From the NCBI GenBank assembly GCA_025526935.1, contig JAHLKD010000107.1, forward strand, positions 115,646 through 179,645: a DNA stretch of 64,000 nt. The letters run 5' to 3'. Below the pieces are notes generated by a model. The model ran no database searches and was not told the DNA's origin. It was given only the letters and a program-made list of their open reading frames with translations. The DNA comes from Cladochytrium replicatum (taxonomy: Eukaryota > Chytridiomycota > Chytridiomycetes > Cladochytriales > Cladochytriaceae). Below, in pieces: positions 55,454-64,000 of this stretch; positions within the stretch are counted from its first letter, which is position 1, and the number at the start of each line of letters is the position of its first letter. Both the position numbers and the translations under genes were made by a program.

Positions 55454-58322
55454 AAGTGGACGAAGGCTATCAATTGCAAGATCAAGCAGAAGCTGTAAAA
55501 GAGGAACAGGAACAGGAGGTAACAATATGTCAAGACGCAAACATTCTGAAACATGAGATCTAGAGAGAGTTGCAGCGCGGCAGAGACAACACTGCTTGCG
55601 GGGGATAAAACAAACGTCCCAGACGATACCGCAGATGCCTCGTATTGACGAAATAGGGAAGCATGGAGGAGCAATTGCTAGCGCATGAGGGTGGGCAGAT
55701 GCAAGCGGAGCAAAGCTAGCAGCTATAGAACCATAGGCAGATGAGGCTAATTGGTGAAAGTGATTTGCGATAACATCAGAAGGTTTGGGAACTACAACAT
55801 TTGCTGCTGGGAAGAGGAAGGGATTGTTGAAGGAACAGGAGAACAACGAAAATGCTTTCCCTGGTGAAGAAAGAATGACAACATAGAGTGAACCATATAA
55901 GGGGCATCATCATCCAACCAATGATGAAACATCTGAAACTGCAGATATTGAAGCCGAAACTGAAGGTTAGGAAATTTAAAAAACAGCAAAACCCCAGCAA
56001 TTGAAGTGGAAAATGACAGGCGAAGAAATCTACACAAACTTTGGTGAATAAAAGTCCGAACTGGTTTGCAAACAGCAACAGAGGGAAGAATAACATATAA
56101 ACCAAATTCAAGCGTAGGTCCAATAAAAAACGAAAACAAATGACGAACCACAGCCAGGGTTTGACCATGAAGAAGCAAAGGCAAATTAGCAGGAATGTGA
56201 ATTCTTGTGAGAATTACAGACTTCAAAGGAGCAAAAGAAAAACCACGAGCTTGGGCAAGCTGTTCACAAACAGAGAGAAGAACCTGCATAGCATCCAAAG
56301 GAAGTGCAAACAAAGCCAAATCATCTGCAAATAAAAATGAATTGTATTGTGGTTTGGCAGGATGAAAGAGTGTTATAGGTGGGGCAAATGGACGGAGGAG
56401 CCCAGGTAGAGGATCAAGAAAAGTGATATAGAGAAGTGGACTGAGAACAGAACCTTGAAACAACCTCTAAACAAAATCAAAAGTATCTGAAAAACAAATT
56501 GCAACAACCACTCTGGAAGAACAAAAATCAAACAGAGACTTCAAAACAAAAACAAATGGCAACGGTCCTACCCTAGAAAGAAGCTCAGCCCAAAGAATTG
56601 CACGATTTGTGGTGCTTGAAAATCCAAAAAACCAGCAACCCAAGGAACCTTGGCATTAGACGCACAGGAGGTACATGCCTGAAGACCAAAAACACATTCC
56701 ATTCCTGAGCGGTGTGACTGAAATCCCGCTTGGGCAGCATCAAGTGGGCGTTGAGACGTGATAGCAGAATAAAGATGTGGCAACAAAGCTCGCTCAAAAA
56801 TTTTTCGGGCAACACACGAAAGAGTAATGGGGCGATAATTAGTAATGTCACCAAGCGTACCACGTTGCTTCCAAACTGGGTGAAAAAGCCCAAGATTCCA
56901 TGAAGTGGGTGTAAGACTACTGCGAAAAACGGACTGAGAAAGTTGCAAGAACAATGGAGCAAGAATAGCTGAAATTGGGCGATAAAGTTCTGCAGGCACT
57001 AGACACTAGCAAAATGATCAGCATATTTGGCTAAAGACTGAGGATCAAAATCTAAACCATTAGCTGAAGTACAAAAGTTAGCACAGCGCCGAGCATGAGA
57101 CACATGTTTCAGAAGAGAAGGCACTGATGAAGAACTAGGGTCATCAAAAAAAAATACTTTTGTCTTACGCCTGTGTGATCTCAGAGCTGATTTGAATACT
57201 TTGTGACTATCACGTTGGCGAGTTCTTAGAAAAGGAAGAAGAGGGTCAGAAGAATTGTGGTGCAAGAGAGAATAATAGTCACGGAATGCTGAACGAGCTT
57301 TCAGACGCAACAAAGCAATCTCAGGGGGAAGAGGAGTGGTCTCTGGTGCTAGACGACGAGGTGTTGGTGGTCCCAATGTCAGAACTGCTGCTGCCTCAAC
57401 AAAATCAACTATAATTTGAAATGCAGAATCAATTGCTTCCTGGGCCACTGCACCGGAAAGAGAAGTCCCCACAGGGACCTGAAGTGGTTCCAATGCTGCT
57501 GTTAGTGCCTCGTTGGAGGATGCAGAATCTTAGCAGTTTCTCTGTACGACTTACGAATAACTTCATCCTTAACAATCGGAGATTCCAAGAAGGTAGAGGA
57601 GGAGGCACAGTGGCCTGAGGATTTGGGCCAGCTAAAGAAAATGAACAAGTCACTGCAAAATGGTCTGAAGGATGGGGAGCCATAGACTGGGGTTGATCAT
57701 GTACTAAATAAGAGGAAGCTGTCACATAAGTAGAAGCAAAAAACAAATCAATAATTGAACTCCCTAAGTGGGAACGAAAAGTTGGGCGACGAGCTGAAGA
57801 AGAAGCTGGGACAACCAATGAAAGTGAGTGGGCTGTAAAAAAAGGAAGAAGCGCTTTGGCACGGGCATTAGTAACATGATCACCAGTGCTCTGAGTTCTA
57901 AAATTGAAGTCACCCATCAAAACTACTGGTGTATCCGAATTCGAAACAAATTGAGGAAAATCAGATGCACCAAAACAGTCTTCTGTAGTCCAACGTGGGG
58001 GAAAATAAAATCCACCAATCACGATCTGACAAAACCTAAACCACAAACCAAACCCAGAAGGAACTGATGCAATCTACCTAAATTGATAAGTACTGCAACG
58101 ATGTGGGTTAATAAGAAGAGCAACACCAGATGCCAAAGGAGCGTCTGGTGGAGGACGAGAATCAAACAACAAATACTCATAAGAAACACTGTCTAAAGTT
58201 AACTGATGAGTTTCGGTTAAAACTACAAAATCAAGCTGATGAGTACCAAGCCAAGCAGGTAAATCTGAAAAATCCAGAGGCAAACCTCTACAGTTGAAGG
58301 TTCCAGAACGAAAAGTCCACAT
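55454..58322 (-). pseudogene. LINE copy 1 ORF2 (APE endonuclease-reverse transcriptase), broken
   Basis: Starts with ATG at 58322, overlapping the ORF1 stop. The endonuclease keeps TFNCRGLPL, LTETHQ, GDFNFRTQS and SDHFAV but is stopped by a TAG near 58074 where copy 2 reads Leu. RT pieces follow in several frames: NYRPITLSCVARK, AGFQSHRSGME, GSVLSPLLY and FADDLALF (about 56310-56335). Three internal deletions remove finger/thumb segments, and the C-terminus (beyond CCLCRAATLSRSHVSEC) is lost. It encodes no working protein. Confidence 0.88.
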
Positions 58323-59524
58323 TAATTGCGAGATGTAGGTTCAGAACGTGAAGAACGGGCTAAAGAAACAGTAGCTTCAAAGTCTGCAGCAGGAAGATTA
58401 GAACGAAGATAATGAAAAACTGCAGGATCATGAGTAATTCGCAAGAGGTGAGCAAATCTTTTGTGAACAGCCTTTGCTACAGCAACTTGACGTTGCTCAA
58501 GTGATTGAACAGACCCAGAACGAAGCTGCCCAGGGTCAAAAAGATCAACGGGCACCTCATCACCTGGAAAAATGTCCTTGCGGAGCTTGTCAGCACAGTC
58601 AGAAGTACAAAAAAACTCAGCAGTGTTACGCCCAATAAAACTAATATGGCGAATGTCACGCGAAAATTGAGGGTTTCCAGAAATTCGATTAATCAGAGTG
58701 CGGAGCTGATTAAGTGGCTGACGACTAATTTCCTTAAACCTCACAGTAGCAAAACCAGCAGCACAATCATGAACAGGCTGAGGAGCATTGATCAAAATTG
58801 GTGACTCAGCCGGGTAATCAATCACCAATCTGGGTGGCTGTAGTGATCTGCGAGATAGGGGGTCCACTCCAGCAACCACTGAGCGATAAAGGGCGGGTTG
58901 AGCATCTGCTTCGGCAGCTTCAATACGAACAATAGCATTTGATGCACGAGAGGCAAATTTTGCAGTGCTGAAAGGCCCAGGATTGCGAGTAGCAGGGGCA
59001 GGTGGCGGTCGGCTAGCACTCGCAACTTGAGCATAGGAAGGCACGGCAGAGACAGCAGCAGGAGGGCAGCTGATAGTTTCAACCAACGGAACTACAGCAA
59101 TAGTCAATGCAGCAAAGAAGGCAGCCTCAGTTTCTGGTTCCAATACTGGGAGAAATTGCATTGCACGAGTGAAAGCAGACATCACTAATGGATGAGATCC
59201 AGAAGTTTGAGCAGGGGCCAGCATATGCAGAGCATCCAAGAATCGGTCACAAGGAGTGGGCAAGGGAGAGGTAGCATGATCAGCTGCAGAGGCATTCTTC
59301 TCGACCCTGGCACGAGAGGCAGGTCGGTGAGTCGGGGGTGATTTTGAGGCTTGACGTTTCCCTTTGGGATCAGCATCAGCAATGGTAAGTGACATTTCGA
59401 CTGTATCATTCATGTGAACATCAACGACACTTGCGGGGGATCTTCCTCTAATTCGAGCCGGTTCTGAAGTGGATGATGCTTGATCACGTGATCGGCGGTC
59501 AGGTGATTTGCGAGGAGAATTCAC
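58322..59524 (-). CDS. LINE copy 1 ORF1 protein, intact frame
   Basis: 400-aa open frame, first ORF of the retrotransposon; ORF1 proteins bind element RNA. The N-terminal half is basic and Ser/Pro/Ala-rich (disordered); a hydrophobic Ala/Val/Pro segment follows around residues 100-160. Residues 255-345 (VRFKEISRQPLNQLRTLINR, IRHISFIGRNTAEFFCTS) look like an RRM-type fold. I see no CCHC zinc knuckle. The stop codon TAA shares its final A with the ATG of ORF2 (TAATG, 58324-58320). The frame remains open although ORF2 is dead. Confidence 0.8.
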   Translation of the reverse strand: MNSPRKSPDRRSRDQASSTSEPARIRGRSPASVVDVHMNDTVEMSLTIADADPKGKRQASKSPPTHRPASRARVEKNASAADHATSPLPTPCDRFLDALHMLAPAQTSGSHPLVMSAFTRAMQFLPVLEPETEAAFFAALTIAVVPLVETISCPPAAVSAVPSYAQVASASRPPPAPATRNPGPFSTAKFASRASNAIVRIEAAEADAQPALYRSVVAGVDPLSRRSLQPPRLVIDYPAESPILINAPQPVHDCAAGFATVRFKEISRQPLNQLRTLINRISGNPQFSRDIRHISFIGRNTAEFFCTSDCADKLRKDIFPGDEVPVDLFDPGQLRSGSVQSLEQRQVAVAKAVHKRFAHLLRITHDPAVFHYLRSNLPAADFEATVSLARSSRSEPTSRN

Positions 59525-59740
59525 TTCATCTGCCCACAGAAAATTTTCTCCATCAAAGTTGCTGGGCTGAGAGTCAGGAATGTTTTCCTGATAGGCGCGA
59601 GTGTGGGACAGAGAGGGAGCACGGGAGCGAGCACGGCCAGAAGCGATGAAAATTTTTGAGGGGGGTTAGTCAGGCGGCGCGGCAGGCGGCGCGTCAGGCG
59701 GCTGCGCAGGCGGAGCGCTGGGAGGCGGCATTGATTTTTG

Positions 59741-59744
59741 AGAG

Positions 59745-59792
<48 letters not shown>

Positions 59793-59893
59793 CAGAGAGA
59801 CAGAGAGACAGAGAGACAGAGAGACAGAGAGACAGAGAGACAGAGAGACAGAGAGACAGAGAGACAGAGAGACAGAGAGACAGAGAGAGAAAG
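59741..59893. repeat. GA-rich microsatellite, 8-nt unit
   Basis: Begins as plain GA dinucleotides (about 59746-59785) and continues as an 8-nt unit GACAGAGA repeated about 13 times to 59890. It separates the poly-A end of LINE copy 2 from the 5' UTR of copy 1. Open frames through it (RDRETERQ repeats or SLCLSVSL) are repeat artefacts. Confidence 0.95.
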
Positions 59894-60142
59894 CAAATTA
59901 TTTTTTTTTTTTTTTTTTTTTAACAATATTATTATTTATTTTGCACATACAGTGCATAACAAAAAACAACACCCAAAGTGCCTTACAAGATGGTCATGGA
60001 CCAGCACATAGGGAAGCGCGCGCAGCATAAGGAAAAGCAACAAAGCAAAACAGAGAATGTAAACTCAAACCTGTGGCAACCCGTCAGATACTGCTAAGGT
60101 GCCAAAAAACAGGTGAGTAATAAATAATGAGAAAAGAAAACG

Positions 60143-63100
60143 TTAAAGATCCACAAATGCAGGGCCAAAGAGGGAGTCTGGAGGGGAAACTTCTAATGGC
60201 AGACCCATACAGTGAAGCCAAATCTTATGGAGACAACGAAAAACTAGATACCACGGTGCAAGATTCGCTGCGTTGACAATGCGAAGTGGACGAAGGCTAT
60301 CAATTGCAACGTCAAGCGGAAGTTGTAAAACAGGAACAGGAACAGGAGGCAACAATAGGTCAAGACGCAAACATTCTGAAACATGAGATCTAGAGAGAGT
60401 TGCAGTGCGGCAGTGACAACACTGCTTGCGGGGGTGATAAAACAAACGTCCAAGGCGATACTGCAGAAGCCTCAAGATTGACGAAATAGGGAAGCATGGA
60501 GGAGCAATTGCTAGCGCATGAGGGTGTGCAGATGCAAGGGGAGCAAAGCTAGCAGCTATAGAACCATAGGCAGATGAGGCTACTTGGTGAAAGTGATTTG
60601 CGATAACATCAGAAGGTTTGGGAACTACAACATTTGCAGCCGGGAAGAGGAAGTGATTGTTGAAAGGGACAGGAGAACAACGAAAGTGCTTTCCCTGGTG
60701 AAGAAAGAATGACAACATAGAGTGAACCATATCAGGGGCATCATCATCCAGCCAACGTTGAAACATCTGAAACTGCAGATATTGAAGCCGAAACTGAAGG
60801 TCAGGAAACTTAAAAAACAGTAAAACCCCAGCAATTGAAGTGGAAAATGAAAGGCGAAGAAATCGACACAAACATTGGTGAATAAAAGTCCGAACTGGTT
60901 TGCAAACAGCAACAGAGGGAAGAATAAAATATAAACCAAATTCAAGCGTAGGTCGAATAAAAGACAAAAACAAATGACGAACCACAACCAGAGAATGAGA
61001 ACCAAACATCCTTGAAAAAGAAAGCAAAGCAAAAGAAGCTGCGCGCGCTTTGGCAAGTCGATGGGAAATAGTCAGTGAAACATCAAATCCAGTATCTCCA
61101 AAAAAGCAACCCAGATAACGAAATGAAGGCTTGACAGGCAGAGGTTGACCATGAAGAAGCAAAGGCGAATGAGCAGGAATAGGAATTTTTGTGAGAATCA
61201 CAGACTTCAAAGGAGCAAAAGAAAAACCACGAGCTTGGGCAAACTGGTCACAAACAGAGAGAAGAACCTGCATAGCATCCAAAGTAATTGCAAACAAGGC
61301 CAAATCATCTGCAAATAAAAAAGAATTATATCGTGGTTTGGCAGGATGAAAGAGTGTTATAGGTGGGGCAAATGGTCGGAGGAGCCCAGGTAGAGGATCA
61401 AGAAAAGTGATATAGAGAAGTGGACTGAGAACAGAACCTTGAAACAAACCTCTAAACAAATCAAAAGCATCTGAAAAACAATTTGCAACAACCACTCTGG
61501 AAGAACAAAAATCAAACAGAGACTTCAAAACAAAAACAAATGGCAACGGTACTCCCCTAGAAAGAAGCTCAGCCCAAAGAATTGCACGATTTGTGGTGTC
61601 ATAAGCTGCTTGAATATCTAAAAAACCAGCAACCCAAGGAACCTTGGCATTAGACGCACGGGAGATACATGCCTGAAGACCAAAAACACATTCCATTCCC
61701 GAGCGGTGTGACTGAAATCCCGCTTGGGCAGCATCAAGTGGGCGTTGAGACGTGATAGCAGAATAAAGATGTGGCAACAAAGCTCGCTCAAAAATTTTTC
61801 GGGCAACACACGAAAGAGTAATGGGGCGATAATTAGTAATATCACCAAGCGTACCACGTTGCTTCCAAACTGGGTGCAAAAGCCCAAGATTCCATGAAGT
61901 GGGTGTAAGACTACTGCGAAAAATGGACTGAGAAAGTTGCAAGAACAATGGAGCAAGAATAGCTGAAATTGGGCGATAAAGTTCTGCAGGCAGACGATCA
62001 TGACCCGGGGCAGACTCCAAAGGGCAGTCCCTAATAGCTAGAACAAAAGCTTCAACATCCAATGGCAGCTGAAAATCACACAGAACAATTGAAGGTGAAA
62101 CTGGGTCAGCAGCTTGAGCATTGTAGACACTAGCAAAATGATCAGAATATTTGGCTAAAGACTGAGGATCAAAATCTAAACCATTAGCTGAAGTACGAAA
62201 GTTAGCGCAGCGCCGAGCATGAGACACATGTTTCAGAAGAGAAGGCACTGATGAAGAACTAGGGTCATCAAAAAAATTTGCTTTTGTCTTACGCCTGTGT
62301 GATCTCAGAGCTGATTTGAATGCTTTGTGACTATCACGTTGGCGAGTTCTTAGAAAAGGAAGAAGAGGGTCAGAAGAATTGTGGTGAAAGAGGGAATAAT
62401 AGTCACGGAATGCTGAACGAGCCTTACTACGCAACAAAGCAATCTCAGGGGGCAAAGGAGTGGTCGCTGGTGCTCTACGACGAGGTGTTGGTGGTCCCAA
62501 TGTCAGAACTGCTGTTGCCTCAACAAAATCAACTATAATTTGAAATGCAGGAATCAATTGCTCCCTGGGCCACTGCACGAGAAAGAGAAGTCCCCACAGG
62601 GACCTGAAGTGGTTCCAATGCTGCTGTTAGCGCCTCTGATGTAGGAGGAAGCAGAATCTTAGCAGTTTCTCTGTGCGACTTACGAATAACTTCATCCTTT
62701 AACAATGGGAGATTCCAAGAAGGTAGAGGAGGAGGCACAGTGGCCTGAGGATCTGGGCCAGCTAAAGAAAATGAACAGGTCACTGCAAAATGGTCTGAAG
62801 GATGGGGAGCCATAGACTGGGGTTGATCATGCACTAAATAAGAGGAAGCTGTCACATAAGTAGAAGCAAAAAACAAATCAATAATTGAACTCCCTAAGTG
62901 GGAACGAAAAGTTGGGCGACGAGCTGAAGAAGAAGCTGGGACAACCAATGAAAGTGAGTGGGCTGTAAAAAAAGGAAGAAGTGCTCTGGCATCGGGCATT
63001 AGTAACATGATCACCAGTGCTCTGAGTTCTAAAATTGAAGTCACCCATCAAAACTACTGGTGTATCCGAATTCGAAACAAATTGAGGAAAATCAGATAAT

Positions 63101-63456
63101 GCACCCAAACAGTCTTCCGCAGTCCAACGTGGGGGAAAATAAAATCCACCAATCACGACCTGACGAAACCTAAACCACAAACCAAACCCAGAAGGAACTG
63201 ATGCAATCAACCTAAATTGATAAGTACTGCAACGATGTGGGTTAATAAGAAGAGCAACACCAGATGCCAAAGGAGCGTCTGGTGGAGGACGAGAATCAAA
63301 CAACAAATACTCAGAAGAAACACTGTCTAAAGTTAACTGATGAGTTTCTGTTAAAACTAAAAAATCAAGCTGATGAGTAACAAGCCAAGCAAGTAAATCT
63401 GAAAAATCCAGAGGCAAACCTCTACAGTTGAAGGTTCCAGAACGAAAAGTCCACAT
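60143..63456 (-). pseudogene. LINE copy 2 ORF2 (APE endonuclease-reverse transcriptase), two frameshifts
   Basis: Endonuclease at the N-terminus (TFNCRGLPL, LTETHQ, GDFNFRTQS, SDHFAV), RT in the middle (NYRPITLSCVARK, AGFQSHRSGME, GFLDIQAAYDT with a catalytic Asp, GSVLSPLLY, FADDLALF at about 61320-61297) and a C-terminal C-x2-C-x8-H-x3-C knuckle (CHCRTATLSRSHVSEC) followed by about 70 residues. No RNase H domain is seen. Single-base insertions near 62992 and 62550, relative to copy 1, split the frame into three; the last piece is open for 811 codons. The FADD box has Phe where most RTs have Tyr. Confidence 0.88.
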
Positions 63457-64000
63457 TAATTGCGAGATGTAGGTTCAGAACGCGAAGAACGGGCTAAAGA
63501 AACAGTAGCTTCAAAGTCTGCAGCAGGAAGATTAGAACGAAGATAATGAAAAACTGCAGGATCATGAGTAATTCGCAAGAGGTGAGCAAATCTTTTGTGA
63601 ACAGCCTTTGCTACAGCAACTTGACGTTGCTCAAGTGATTGAACAGACCCAGAACGAAGCTGCCCAGGGTCAAAAAGATCAACGGGCACCTCATCACCTG
63701 GAAAAATGTCCTTGCGGAGCTTGTCAGCACAGTCAGAAGTACAAATAAACTCAGCAGTGTTACGCCCAATAAAACTAATATGGCGAATGTCACGGGAAAA
63801 TTGAGGGTTTCCAGAAATTCGATTAATCAGAGTGCGGAGCTGATTAAGTGGCTGACGACTAATTTCCTTAAACCTCACAGTAGCAAAACCAGCAGCCACG
63901 ATCACGAACAGGCTGAGGAGGATTGATCAAAATTGGTGACTCAGCCGGGTAATCAATCACCAATCTGGGTGGCCGTAGTGATCTGCGAGATAGGGGGTCC
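63456..64000 (-). pseudogene. LINE copy 2 ORF1, partial and frameshifted
   Basis: C-terminal 140 or so residues match copy 1 ORF1 almost exactly (AGFATVRFKEISRQPL to EPTSRN). A one-base insertion near 63896 relative to copy 1 breaks the frame upstream, and the rest lies beyond the window. The stop again overlaps the ORF2 start as TAATG (63458-63454). Confidence 0.82.

Larger units (their letters stand above)
55454..59740 (-). mobile_element. non-LTR retrotransposon, copy 1 (3'-incomplete)
   Basis: LINE-type element read right to left: 5' UTR (59740-59525), ORF1, UAAUG junction, ORF2 with APE endonuclease and reverse transcriptase. Compared with copy 2 it lost the last 360 or so bases (end of ORF2, 3' UTR and poly-A), about 150 bases in the RT region near 56158, roughly 10 bases near 56617 and about 130 bases near 56999. 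A short Pro/Ala-rich frame (59731-59666, MPPPSAPPAQPP...) sits in the 5' UTR. Inactive. Confidence 0.9.
59901..64000 (-). mobile_element. non-LTR retrotransposon, copy 2 (runs past the window edge)
   Basis: The same element as copy 1 in the same orientation, cut by the window at its 5' side. Its 3' end is complete: ORF2 stop at 60143, 3' UTR, AATAAATAATAATATTG (59938-59922) with a polyadenylation signal, and a 21-base A tract (59921-59901), the mark of target-primed reverse transcription. It abuts the microsatellite. ORF1 and ORF2 have small frameshifts, so this copy is also inactive, but it shows the full-length layout. Confidence 0.9.

Noticed and set aside
59656-60030. Frames through the GA-rich repeat on both strands
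   Set aside because: They are produced by the 8-nt microsatellite (RDRETERQ and SLCLSVSL repeats).
1-64000. CRISPR arrays, bacterial operons, tRNA or rRNA genes
   Set aside because: No repeat-spacer pattern, no Shine-Dalgarno-linked operons, no tRNA B-box with a matching cloverleaf, no rRNA-like stretch seen; all evidence is eukaryotic nuclear.

Overview
The window looks like nuclear DNA of an early-diverging, probably chytrid-like, fungus. The evidence is a Skn7-type regulator that joins an HSF domain to a receiver domain (a fungal-only combination), many short GT-AG introns of about 50-60 nt, compact genes, and a fungal gene set (PTR2, OPT, ZRC1, SEC14, RHO1, CHZ1). The phylum is inferred from gene content, not proven. 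I see no tRNA, rRNA or CRISPR array.

Layout. 0.1-2.4 kb (-): SKN7. 4.1-5.3 kb (+): secreted alpha/beta hydrolase. 5.6-6.35 kb (-): CHZ-domain histone chaperone, divergent from a decayed UCP4-like mitochondrial carrier at 6.4-7.35 kb (+). 7.8-8.9 kb (+): single-pass, Thr-rich membrane protein. 9.8-22.4 kb (+): tandem array of proton-coupled oligopeptide transporters (four intact genes of 600-601 aa and one headless pseudogene). 22.9-25.8 kb (+): F-box/LRR protein. 26.4-30.5 kb (+): polyQ CCR4-type nuclease. 31.1-33.3 kb (+): OPT-family transporter. 34.0-35.9 kb (-): DM9-repeat protein. 38.8-41.1 kb (+): ULA1/NAE1, a 12-exon gene. 42.3-44.3 kb (-): zinc transporter. 45.7-47.5 kb (-): kynurenine-type aminotransferase. 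48.65-49.6 kb (-): SEC14. 51.9-52.9 kb (+): RHO1. 53.5-54.2 kb (-): HIT protein with a 9-nt microexon, head to head with mitochondrial uL6 (54.3-55.1 kb, +). 55.4-64 kb (-): two copies of one APE-type non-LTR retrotransposon arranged head to tail.

Two transporter types for peptide-like substrates (PTR2 array and OPT) lie about 9 kb apart, with a secreted hydrolase upstream. This fits an osmotroph that digests outside the cell and imports small peptides, but co-function is inference. The rest is mostly housekeeping or signalling.

Most notable features: the two LINE copies share a UAAUG overlapping stop-start between ORF1 and ORF2; the HIT gene must use a 9-nt exon to give a normal HIT protein; the PTR2 array shows intron presence/absence differences, a GC-AG intron and a 5'-truncated copy. 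Exon coordinates were derived by hand from splice consensus, reading phase, family conservation and (for PTR2) comparison between paralogues; for every spliced model the exon lengths sum to a multiple of three.
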